5,879 nucleotides of DNA from JACMNW01 sp043721855 (GCA_043721855.1 JAYSPY010000097.1:1-5879), one strand, 5' to 3'; counted from the first letter of the stretch, positions 1 to 5,445 are shown. A program made the numbers and translations. Notes: generated by a model from the letters alone, not told the origin.

Positions 1-267
1 TTCACGGGCCGCATTGCCGGTATCCGCGACGGGGTGGGCTTTCATGCCGATACGGTGGAAGGGCTGCGGGAAGCCTTTCACGAGGCGGTCGAAGACTACA
101 TTGAAACTTGCGCCAAGATCGGCAAAGAGCCGCAGAAGACCTATTCGGGGCAAGTGATGTTCCGGGTCAGCCCAGATGTTCACCGCAAGGCCGCAATGGC
201 CGCTGAACTGTCCGGCAAGAGCCTGAACCAATGGGCCGAGGAAGTGCTTGGCCGCGCCGCAGGATAA
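1..267 (+). CDS. hicB: HicB-family antitoxin, 5' end outside the window
   Basis: The frame is open from the first base to a TAA at 265-267, giving 88 visible residues. A GTG at 34 could be called as a start, but the residues before it (FTGRIAGIRD) match the conserved HicB core, so the true start lies upstream and roughly 20-30 residues are missing. Two parts are visible. First comes the end of the partial RNase H-like HicB fold (GRIAGIRDGVGFHADTVEGL, then a helix with AFHEAVEDY). A C-terminal ribbon-helix-helix-like DNA-binding segment follows (YSGQVMFRVSPDVHRKAAMA, then GKSLNQWAEEVL). In the family, HicB neutralises the HicA mRNA interferase and represses its own operon. A hicA partner would normally sit immediately upstream, outside this window, so a complete toxin-antitoxin pair cannot be confirmed. 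Some chromosomal HicB-like proteins have no toxin partner. Confidence 0.85.
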   Translation, partial: FTGRIAGIRDGVGFHADTVEGLREAFHEAVEDYIETCAKIGKEPQKTYSGQVMFRVSPDVHRKAAMAAELSGKSLNQWAEEVLGRAAG

Positions 268-435
268 GCTGCCTGTGGTGTTGCTTGGGCGCTGTAACTG
301 CACATATTTCCGATTTTACCCCCCTGTGAAGCTTGGGCAAAAATCCGTTCGGGGTGTGAAGTAATCACCGCTATTTCTTGCCATCTTCCCACCTATCAAA
401 AAACCCCCTTTTCCCATGAAGCACCAAAGCGGGCG

Positions 436-741
436 ATGAAGGCCAGATTCACGCTCTTCCTCGACGACGGCCGCGTCGCCATCGACAATAACGCCGCAGA
501 ACGGGCCATCAAACCGGTCGTGATCGGTCGCAAGAACTTCCTCTTCGCCGGATCAGACGCCGGGGGCGAAACCCTCGCCAGTGCGATGACCATCATCGAG
601 ACCGCCAAGTTCAATGGCCTCGATCCCCAAGCCTATCTCGCCGACATCTTCGCCCGCATCCACGATCACAAGATCAACCGCATCGATGAATTGCTGCCCT
701 GGAACTGGAAACCTGTAGCCTGTCAGGCCGCCAACGCCTGA
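436..741 (+). pseudogene. IS66-family transposase (TnpC), C-terminal fragment
   Basis: This 101-codon frame matches only the C-terminal end of the IS66 transposase, a protein usually around 500 residues long. Diagnostic pieces are FLDDGRVAIDNNAAERAIKP, GRKNFLFAGSDAGG, IETAKFNGLDPQAYL and the final HKINRIDELLPWNW. The glutamate in NNAAER is, from family knowledge, probably the last residue of the DDE catalytic triad; the two aspartates and all N-terminal zinc-finger and helix-turn-helix parts are missing. The frame stays open upstream to 298, just after an in-frame TAA at 295-297, but residues before about 440 do not look like IS66, so the break falls near 420-440. The ATG at 436 is only the first in-frame ATG and no convincing ribosome site precedes it. 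No tnpA or tnpB accessory frames are present. The remnant is almost certainly inactive. Confidence 0.85.
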
Positions 742-742
742 A

Positions 743-766
743 CGGCGGTCCTTATCGGGCGGTTAC
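743..766 (+). repeat. Possible right terminus of the IS66 remnant
   Basis: Directly after the transposase stop, the sequence ends in CGGGCGGTTAC at 756-766. Read from the other strand it begins GTAACCGCCCG, resembling the GTAAGCG-type ends typical of IS66 elements, and it sits at the expected short distance from the tnpC stop. The matching left end is missing, so neither the inverted-repeat pair nor an 8-bp target duplication can be confirmed. Confidence 0.4.
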
Positions 767-770
767 AAAC

Positions 771-832
771 CACAAGAGCCACCAGCAAATCATGGGCCAC
801 CAGCAGATACCGGGTAACACTTGGCTCTTGTG
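771..832. repeat. 11-bp perfect inverted repeat with 40-nt loop
   Basis: CACAAGAGCCA at 771-781 is exactly complementary in reverse to TGGCTCTTGTG at 822-832. The loop contains a short direct repeat: GCCACCAGCA straddling 779-788 and again at 796-805. The left arm starts five bases after the candidate IS66 terminus. Its role is unknown; a recombination or binding site, a relic of another mobile element, or a folded RNA are all possible. Confidence 0.55.
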
Positions 833-855
833 CCGGGTCTTGCCCCCCCGGCACA
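829..855. repeat. 9-bp GC-rich hairpin overlapping the preceding inverted repeat
   Basis: TGTGCCGGG at 829-837 pairs perfectly with CCCGGCACA at 847-855 around a 9-nt loop. No T-tract follows on the plus strand, so it is not a standard intrinsic terminator in that direction. Its left arm shares bases 829-832 with the right arm of the 771-832 inverted repeat, so the two structures compete. Confidence 0.55.
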
Positions 856-1045
856 GCGCCATCCGCCCCTTCGACGGCGCCACATGGAGACATTAACGGA
901 CTGGAAAGGAAAATCAGCGAAAAGAAGATGCGGGACTGTGTCGCAACGGAAAATCAGATTTTTCTTGCCTGAGAAGATAAACAGCGCGACTATTCTACCT
1001 ATAGTTGTATTTTACCAACATGTTCACTGATTTGGGGTAAGCATC

Positions 1046-1264
1046 ATGATCTTGGTTTTTGCCTTGGCGGGCACTTTTGCCGCGACTGTGGCCGCGGTTA
1101 GCGCGCTTGCCATGGGGCAACCCTGGTGGATAGGTCTGGCAAGCTATATTGGTGCTGGCATGGTAACGGTTTGTTTTTCTGCCGTTTTCTTTGCATTCGC
1201 AAAGAAACCTGCGAAAGTTGCGGCCAAGGCGCCCAATTTACGCGCGCCTCTGCCACTGGCTTAA
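1046..1264 (+). CDS. Small two-helix membrane protein of unknown function
   Basis: This is a 72-residue protein with an ATG start. A purine-rich GGGGTAAG at 1034-1041 lies shortly upstream and could serve as a weak ribosome-binding site. Residues 2-22 form one hydrophobic helix (rich in Ala, Leu and Val). Residues 29-52 form a second, with WW at its start and aromatic residues (CFSAVFFAF) at its end. A short Gly-Gln-Pro turn separates them. The tail from 53 on is basic (KKPAKVAAKAP, one Arg), which by the positive-inside rule suggests a hairpin with both ends in the cytoplasm. I do not recognise the family and assign no function. It stands alone: the IS remnant is upstream, and the convergent repA gene ends about 215 bp downstream. 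The coherent two-helix pattern, ATG and basic tail favour a real gene over chance. Confidence 0.55.
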   Translation: MILVFALAGTFAATVAAVSALAMGQPWWIGLASYIGAGMVTVCFSAVFFAFAKKPAKVAAKAPNLRAPLPLA

Positions 1265-1286
1265 CATTAACGAAACCGGCGTTTTT

Positions 1287-1312
1287 CGCAAAACCCCGTC
1301 GCAAAACCCCGT
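1287..1312. repeat. Tandem duplication of a 13-bp unit
   Basis: CGCAAAACCCCGT occurs at 1287-1299 and again, with no gap, at 1300-1312. It lies in the gene-free interval (1265-1478) between the convergent small membrane-protein gene and repA. Only two copies are present, so replication slippage is the simplest explanation. Confidence 0.6.
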
Positions 1313-1407
1313 CGCCGAATCCTGGGGCTATCTGCGGGTTTCGCTGTGGTCCGACCCCAGCGCTTACAGCCGTGTGCCTGCCAACAAAACAATCTACGCG
1401 GATCATT

Positions 1408-1434
1408 AGACTGGATTTTGAAACAATCCAATCT
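1408..1434 (-). terminator. Stem-loop downstream of repA, possible transcript end
   Basis: Bases 1408-1417 and 1425-1434 form a 10-bp stem around a 7-nt loop. On the minus strand, the direction of repA transcription, all ten positions pair, with one U-G wobble (AGATTGGATT with AATCCAGTCT). On the plus strand the same position is a C-A mismatch, which favours a role in the repA transcript. It begins about 45 nt past the repA stop. A smaller GCGCAA/TTGCGC stem lies between at 1450-1469. Neither has a following U-tract, so calling it a terminator is tentative; it may instead be a 3'-end stabilising structure. Confidence 0.35.
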
Positions 1435-1478
1435 GGCTTCCGGGGCGGCGCGCAATTTCTGATTTGCGCTGTACCCCG

Positions 1479-2531
1479 TCAGACAGGGCCAGCATCCCCG
1501 CCCGGCCCCATCCGGGCGCGCACATAGCCGAGGTAGGCCCGATCAGGGGACCGCAGCCTTGGCCTGCCGGACGCGGCCCAATAAGCGCGCCAATCGGCCT
1601 CAAGCGCATAAATATCCCAACCGGCGGCCAGACTGCGGGCCGCATCATGGGTGGCGCTGGCAAGCGGCGGCAGTTGCAGCCCCTGCCCTGCCCCGGCCTC
1701 CAGCACTTGGGCGCGGTTGGCAAAGCGGATGATATCGCCCGCCTCTTCGGCCATCGTGTAATCGGGCAAATGATCGGCCGCGATCATATCGCGCAGCATG
1801 GCGCGAAACACCCGGCGCGGGCTGGCAGAGCCGGATTTCTTGAGCAGGGTATCAACCGAGATACGCCAGCTGTCCTGACGGCCGCAATGTTTGCGCGCCA
1901 GTTCATAGATGCGGCGTTCCAGCGGTTTGCGCAGCCGAAAATAATCGCGGCTCAGCGTCAGCACCGCCGATGACATCACCGCGCGAAACAGCCAGTCCGA
2001 CAGGGTGACAGACACCGATATCATCCGGCCACCCCGGGTTTTGCGGGCAATCTCCCAGCCCTCGATCAGGCCAAAGCCGCGCGTCACTTCGATACCGTCC
2101 ATCGCGAGGTTGGTGGTGATGCGGGTGCCGGCAAGACGCTCAAACGCCTCGCGCAAGCGACGATACGCGTCGCCCGAGGTTTCACGGTTGGTCGCAACCA
2201 AAAGATCATGGGCGCGCAGTGTCACAATGCGGCTGATCGCACGGCCTGCGTTCAAGGCGGCCATCAACTGGCTGATGCAATAAATCAGGATATCTTTGTC
2301 ATGGATGGTGGCCAGCCCGCGCACGGACGGCGTCACGGTGATATCCACGCCGTTATGGGCATAGCTCAGGATCCGCAGATCAGGCTTTGTGGCAAGCGAA
2401 AACACCGGGTGTTCCATCGTCGCCAAATCGTCCTTGGGCAGCGCATCAAGGATATCACAGACGAAAAAATCGCCTGTTTGATGCCGTGCGGGCATCAGGC
2501 CCCCTGCCCTGCGGATGGCTGTAATTGTCAC
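1479..2531 (-). CDS. repA: Plasmid replication initiator, RPA-type RepA
   Basis: This 350-residue protein binds origin repeats and starts replication of the replicon. It is recognisable as the RPA-type initiator common on alphaproteobacterial plasmids. The signature stretches, in order, are DFFVCDILDALPKDDLATME (21-40), TPSVRGLATIHDKDILIYCI (67-86), LTLSRDYFRLRKPLERRIYE (191-210), and LARKHCGRQ (211-219) followed by LLKKSGSASPRRVFR. Residues 280-350 are a less conserved tail rich in Ala, Arg and Gly. The longest frame begins with GTG at 2529-2531, preceded by a weak purine-rich GGGCAGAGA. An ATG at 2493-2495 (residue 13) has a G-rich tract (GGCAGGGGGCC) just upstream and may be the real start; conserved sequence begins only near residue 17, so both fit. 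The gene diverges from parAB and the likely origin lies directly upstream. Iteron plasmids commonly regulate Rep through binding near its own promoter; a candidate operator is seen at 2595-2615. Confidence 0.93.
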   Translation of the reverse strand: MTITAIRRAGGLMPARHQTGDFFVCDILDALPKDDLATMEHPVFSLATKPDLRILSYAHNGVDITVTPSVRGLATIHDKDILIYCISQLMAALNAGRAISRIVTLRAHDLLVATNRETSGDAYRRLREAFERLAGTRITTNLAMDGIEVTRGFGLIEGWEIARKTRGGRMISVSVTLSDWLFRAVMSSAVLTLSRDYFRLRKPLERRIYELARKHCGRQDSWRISVDTLLKKSGSASPRRVFRAMLRDMIAADHLPDYTMAEEAGDIIRFANRAQVLEAGAGQGLQLPPLASATHDAARSLAAGWDIYALEADWRAYWAASGRPRLRSPDRAYLGYVRARMGPGGDAGPV

Positions 2532-2594
2532 TGTCTCTGCCCAATCATCGTCCCGGTTCTGGCCGTAAAAACTTCGGCAGTCCGAGATTCGTTT

Positions 2595-2615
2595 CGTGGT
2601 TTTAGTGACACCACG
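2595..2615. promoter_or_regulatory. Inverted repeat upstream of repA, candidate operator
   Basis: CGTGGT at 2595-2600 and ACCACG at 2610-2615 form a 6-bp inverted repeat around a 9-nt spacer, 64 bp ahead of the GTG start of repA. Many iteron plasmids have an inverted site here that Rep dimers use for self-repression. The resemblance of this site to the iterons is slight (CACCAC also occurs at the end of iteron 3), and no clear repA promoter was found to overlap it. Confidence 0.4.
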
Positions 2616-2621
2616 CTAGAG

Positions 2622-2630
2622 TTATCCACA
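2622..2630 (+). other. DnaA box
   Basis: TTATCCACA is an exact match to the consensus DnaA-binding 9-mer. It is the only perfect copy noticed in the window and lies 21 bp before the first iteron, a usual arrangement in iteron origins where DnaA assists Rep in opening the duplex. Confidence 0.85.
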
Positions 2631-2651
2631 GCCCTGGTCCAGCAAAGCTTT

Positions 2652-2717
2652 CGGGGGATCAGAGTCGCACGAACGGGGGATCAGAGTCGCATCATCGGGG
2701 GTTCAGAGTCACCACTG
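2652..2717 (+). repeat. Three 22-bp iterons (Rep binding sites)
   Basis: Units start at 2652, 2674 and 2696, a period of exactly 22 bp or about two helical turns, so bound Rep molecules would lie on one face of the DNA. The first 18 bases of units 1 and 2 are identical: CGGGGGATCAGAGTCGCA. Unit 3 differs at three of these positions (A to T at position 7, G to A at 16, A to C at 18). The last four bases of each unit vary (CGAA, TCAT, ACTG). The palindrome AAAGCTTT (2644-2651) abuts unit 1. No further copies were found elsewhere in the window. Confidence 0.88.
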
Positions 2718-2777
2718 TCCAGAAAAAAACCCGTTCCAGCACTACAAACAATGGCTTAGACAAACACGGATTTTCCT

Positions 2778-2815
2778 TAACTAATTAAATAACTCAATTT
2801 ATAACATTAAAAAAT
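2778..2815. other. AT-rich unwinding element with 12-bp periodic repeats
   Basis: Thirty-four of 38 bases are A or T and there is no G on the plus strand. TAAC recurs at 2778, 2790 and 2802, dividing the tract into three tandem 12-mers: TAACTAATTAAA, TAACTCAATTTA and TAACATTAAAAA. Repeated AT-rich 12- to 13-mers next to iterons are the typical DNA unwinding element of Rep/DnaA origins. It starts about 60 bp beyond the last iteron. Confidence 0.7.
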
Positions 2816-2900
2816 GACGGCGCCGCAGGACCAAACGCTGCAGCACACCCGAAATCCCTGAAATTGCTTAGAAATAAAGCGTTTTATGCGCTCTTTTCTT

Positions 2901-2946
2901 CCATATGCTATGTTTTATGATATACCGGGTAAAACAACGCATATGG
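2901..2946. promoter_or_regulatory. 46-bp nested palindrome at the parA start, candidate parS or par operator
   Basis: Two concentric inverted repeats share one centre at 2923/2924. The outer arms are CCATATGC (2901-2908) and GCATATGG (2939-2946). The inner arms are TGTTTTA (2911-2917) and TAAAACA (2930-2936). Two unpaired bases separate outer from inner arms on each side, and the core is 12 bp. Thirty of 34 arm-region bases pair. The right outer arm ends within the GGGG that would be the parA ribosome site, nine bases before the ATG at 2955. Position and symmetry suit a site bound by ParA (self-repression through its N-terminal DNA-binding segment) or ParB (a centromere). It does not match the parS palindromes I know from chromosomes or RepABC plasmids. 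Confidence 0.6.
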
Positions 2947-2954
2947 GGCAAGCA

Positions 2955-4343
2955 ATGTCCAAAGACAGTGAAACCACACCGCCCTATTTCAACATCAATC
3001 CAGAAGCCGCTCTTGCCGATTTGGGGCCAGCGGCGGGCACTGCAGATTTTGCAGCCCTTGCTGATGCCTGTGCCCGGGGCCGCGCTGATCTTTCAAGCCG
3101 GGGCATCAAGGAAGAAGGTCGCAAGACCCTGCGACTGTTTTCCACCTGGGAAATTACCCGCTACCTGATCCCGGTGGCGCCTGCGCATTTCCGCCGGGTG
3201 CTGAAGGCCAATCCGGATCTGCCGCAGGGAAGATCAGAAACAGAGACCGGGGCGAAATGGTTCATGCTGGACGACGTGCTGCGGCTGCGCGCGCATTTCG
3301 CGGCGGAAGGATCCCGCGCCAAGGAATACCTGCCCTACCGGCCCAAGGGCCTGCCTGCGAAAATCGTCGCTGTGGCCAATTTCAAGGGCGGTGTGGGCAA
3401 GACATCAACGGCGGCGCATCTGGCCATGTCAGCGGCGCTGGATGGCTACAAGGTGCTGGTGATCGATCTGGATAGCCAGGGCTCCATGACGTCGATCTTT
3501 GGCGGGCGGGTGGCGGATGAATGGCAAACGGTGTTTCCGCTGATTGCGCGGCATTACGCCGGGCATTTGCGGGCAGAAAACCAAAGCCGTCTGGCACGCG
3601 GTGAAGCCCCCCTGCCCCTGGACGAGACGATGACCGAGGCACTTGGGATCAAGGCACAAGATATCATCCAGAAAACCCATTGGCCGAATGTCGATCTGAT
3701 CGGTGCGCAGTTGAACCTGTATTGGGCGGAATTCCAGATCCCGGTCTGGCGGATGCAGGCGCGCGGCTGGAAGCTGTGGGATGCGCTGACCGATATGCTG
3801 GCCGCCGACGGCGTGCTGGATGCCTATGACATCGTGCTGCTGGATACGCCCCCTGCCCTTGGCTACCTCACCATCAACGGGCTGGCTGCGTCAGACATCC
3901 TGTTAGTGCCGGTGGGCGCGTCGTTTCTGGAGTTCGATTCCACGGGACGGTTCTTTGACATGCTGCATCAAACCTTTTCGTCGATTGAAACCGGGGAAAA
4001 CATGGCGGCACGCGCCTTGGGGCGGCCGGAACTGGCTTTTGAATGGGATGCGGTGCGCGCGGTGATCACCCGCTATGATGGTGCTCAGCAGGCGGAACTG
4101 GCGGGGCTGATGCAAGCCTATCTGGGGCGCAGTCTTAGCCCCTACCGGCAGGATTTTACGGCGCTGATCGGGCAAGCGGGCGAGCGTATTTCCGGCATCT
4201 ACGAGGCGGATTACCGCGATTTCAACCGGGATACCTATACACGGGGGCGGGAGACCTTTGATGAAACCTATGCAGCGTTCAAACGGCTGCTGTTGGGTGT
4301 CTGGCGACGCGATGAAGTAAAGGCACAGGGCAAGTTGGTTTAG
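2955..4343 (+). CDS. parA: ParA partition ATPase with N-terminal DNA-binding segment
   Basis: This 462-residue protein is a large (type Ia-like) ParA, the ATPase that works with ParB to move replicon copies to daughter cells over the nucleoid. The deviant Walker A KGGVGKTST spans residues 144-152, with signature Lys144 and nucleotide-binding Lys149. The A' motif VIDLDSQGS follows, with Asp171 and Asp173. Walker B is IVLLDTPPALGY, with Asp297. About 140 residues precede the ATPase core. They include a helix-turn-helix-like stretch (FSTWEITRYLIPVAPAHFRR, 62-81), which in large ParA proteins binds the par operator. The frame is open from ATG 2886, but that start would place the upstream palindrome inside the gene. 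ATG 2955 (MSKDSETTPPY) has GGGG at 2945-2948 with 6-nt spacing and is preferred; ATG 2943 is a third option. parB follows after 68 bp, probably in the same operon. Confidence 0.94.
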   Translation: MSKDSETTPPYFNINPEAALADLGPAAGTADFAALADACARGRADLSSRGIKEEGRKTLRLFSTWEITRYLIPVAPAHFRRVLKANPDLPQGRSETETGAKWFMLDDVLRLRAHFAAEGSRAKEYLPYRPKGLPAKIVAVANFKGGVGKTSTAAHLAMSAALDGYKVLVIDLDSQGSMTSIFGGRVADEWQTVFPLIARHYAGHLRAENQSRLARGEAPLPLDETMTEALGIKAQDIIQKTHWPNVDLIGAQLNLYWAEFQIPVWRMQARGWKLWDALTDMLAADGVLDAYDIVLLDTPPALGYLTINGLAASDILLVPVGASFLEFDSTGRFFDMLHQTFSSIETGENMAARALGRPELAFEWDAVRAVITRYDGAQQAELAGLMQAYLGRSLSPYRQDFTALIGQAGERISGIYEADYRDFNRDTYTRGRETFDETYAAFKRLLLGVWRRDEVKAQGKLV

Positions 4344-4400
4344 GCCCCCTGCCCCCAAAAAAGGCTCTAACATGGCTGAAAACATGTATATCGTGGTTTA

Positions 4401-4406
4401 GGGAGG
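4401..4406 (+). promoter_or_regulatory. Ribosome-binding site that fixes the parB start at TTG
   Basis: GGGAGG lies 5 nt before TTG 4412. It is the best ribosome site in the window and its spacing suits TTG 4412 but not the next in-frame ATG at 4424, which would be 17 nt away. Its first base is also the last base of a stop codon (TAG 4399-4401) closing a nine-codon frame from ATG 4372. Confidence 0.7.
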
Positions 4407-4411
4407 CAAAA

Positions 4412-5422
4412 TTGGCAAAACGGATGCGACTGACCCCGCCGCAAGACACATATCTTGCCCCCGCGCCCTTGGAGAATAAGGCTCTAACCGGGCCATTCGG
4501 GTCTGTTTCGCGCAGCGCCGCCCCGATTGCACAGATGGCGGGTGATGCGGCCACGGCGGCGGCATTGCACGAGGTCAGCGCAGAATTGCATTCGGCCCGT
4601 GCCGAAGGGCGGTTGATACAATCGGTGCCGTTGTCGGCGATCGAGGTGGATCATCTTTTGCGCGACCGTATTCACCATGATGATGAGGACATGGCCGCGC
4701 TGCGTGAAAGCCTGCGCGCACGCGGGCAGCAGACACCGGTTGATCTGGTTGATCTGGGGGCCGGGCGTTTCGGGCTTATTTCGGGTTGGCGTCGGCTTAT
4801 GGCGTTAAGCGATCTCTATGCACAAACCGGCGAGACCCGTTTTTCCCATATACAGGCTCTGTTACGCCGACCGGACGGGTCGCAAGACGCGTATCTGGCC
4901 ATGGTGGAAGAAAATGAAATCCGTGTTGGCCTTGGACATTACGAGCGTGCCCGCATTGCCGCAAAGGCAGCAGATGCTGGTGTGTATCCGGATGTACAGG
5001 CCGCGCTCAGGCATCTTTTTTCAAGCGCTAGCCGCGCAAAAAGATCCAAAATAGGCACGTTCGTGTCTGTGTTCAGGCAGCTGGACGGGGTGTTGAAGTT
5101 TCCTACTATGATTTCTGAGCGCATGGGGTTGGCGCTGGCAGCGGCACTTGAGGCGGATGCGACCCTGGCCCCCCGTTTGGTGCAAATGCTGCAGGCTGCG
5201 GCGCCAACAACGCCTGTGGCAGAGCAAGCCGTGCTGATTTCCGCCCTGCGACCCACAAAATCAGGGAGTCGCTCTGTCCAAGCTACAGGCATGACCATCG
5301 CACCCGGTGTTTTTATGCAGATATCAAGCGCTGGGGCGCAAAAGCGTTACACATTGTCTGGGCCCGGTCTGGCCAAAAATTTCGAGACAAGGCTGGTAGA
5401 TTGGCTGAATTCGCCTCACTAG
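4412..5422 (+). CDS. parB: ParB/RepB-family partition protein
   Basis: This 336-residue protein is the centromere-binding partner of ParA. The conserved ParB N-terminal (CTP-binding) domain is visible: DMAALRESLRARGQQTPVDL (93-112), then LISGWRRLMAL (122-132), which takes the place of the usual GERRxRA box with Trp in place of Glu, then VEENEIRVGLGHYERA (165-180), the ENxxR motif. A helix-turn-helix region probably follows around 180-215 (RIAAKAADAGVYPDVQAALR, then SKIGTFVSVFRQLDGVLKFP). The C-terminal third is less conserved and may dimerise. The first 70 residues are variable and rich in Ala. TTG is preferred as start because GGGAGG lies 5 nt upstream; the ATG at codon 5 has no suitable site. 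It lies 68 bp behind parA, same strand. Gene order rep-ori-parA-parB and homology make the role secure; the DNA site it binds is not proven here. Confidence 0.9.
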   Translation: MAKRMRLTPPQDTYLAPAPLENKALTGPFGSVSRSAAPIAQMAGDAATAAALHEVSAELHSARAEGRLIQSVPLSAIEVDHLLRDRIHHDDEDMAALRESLRARGQQTPVDLVDLGAGRFGLISGWRRLMALSDLYAQTGETRFSHIQALLRRPDGSQDAYLAMVEENEIRVGLGHYERARIAAKAADAGVYPDVQAALRHLFSSASRAKRSKIGTFVSVFRQLDGVLKFPTMISERMGLALAAALEADATLAPRLVQMLQAAAPTTPVAEQAVLISALRPTKSGSRSVQATGMTIAPGVFMQISSAGAQKRYTLSGPGLAKNFETRLVDWLNSPH

Positions 5423-5445
5423 CGCACAGATTGCTTGATGTAGCT

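Larger units (their letters stand above)
742..1045. other. Gene-poor stretch between the IS66 remnant and the small membrane-protein gene
   Basis: No convincing coding region is seen on either strand. A frame from TTG at 821 to 1030 shows no recognisable protein family and is crossed by two strong inverted repeats. The stretch holds the candidate IS end (743-766), an 11-bp inverted repeat (771-781 with 822-832) and a 9-bp hairpin (829-837 with 847-855). It also has a 10-bp direct repeat GGAAAATCAG at 908-917 and 948-957, exactly 40 bp apart. The second copy runs into a short symmetrical AAAATC-A-GATTTT (950-962). From about 950 the sequence becomes AT-richer, as expected ahead of the gene at 1046, but I could not assign a -35/-10 pair with good spacing. 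Confidence 0.6.
2595..2815. other. Probable iteron-type replication origin (oriV)
   Basis: The 423-bp interval between divergent repA and parA (2532-2954) holds the parts of an iteron-controlled origin in a sensible order: a short inverted repeat, a consensus DnaA box, three 22-bp iterons and an AT-rich tract with 12-bp repeats. Rep would bind the iterons, host DnaA the box, and the AT-rich tract would open. The boundaries given span only the elements seen; the functional minimum may be smaller, or may extend to the palindromes CGGCGCCG (2818-2825) and GCTGCAGC (2837-2844). No gene is seen in the interval. Confidence 0.8.

Noticed and set aside
286..300. GTAACTG at 294-300 as the left end of the IS66 element
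   Set aside because: Only the first few bases match the candidate right end and the 8-bp flanks (286-293 and 767-774) differ, so there is no target duplication.
1464..1973. Long plus-strand open frame (169 codons) opposite repA
   Set aside because: It lies antisense to the well-conserved repA C-terminal region and shows the Arg/Pro/His-rich composition of a GC-rich shadow frame, with no recognisable motif.
2208..2759. 183-codon plus-strand open frame crossing the repA 5' end and the iterons
   Set aside because: It overlaps repA on the opposite strand and reads through the iterons and DnaA box; its length reflects GC bias rather than selection.
2864..2921. Promoter for parA using TTGCTT (2864-2869) or TATGAT (2916-2921)
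   Set aside because: TTGCTT has no -10 at 16-18 bp, and TATGAT has no acceptable -35 at that distance, so neither pair is supported.
2886..2954. parA start at ATG 2886
   Set aside because: It would add 23 residues encoded by the palindrome, with no ribosome site upstream; ATG 2955 has GGGG at good spacing and begins a typical N terminus.
3903..4385. 160-codon minus-strand open frame within parA
   Set aside because: It is antisense to the conserved parA coding sequence and has no family resemblance.
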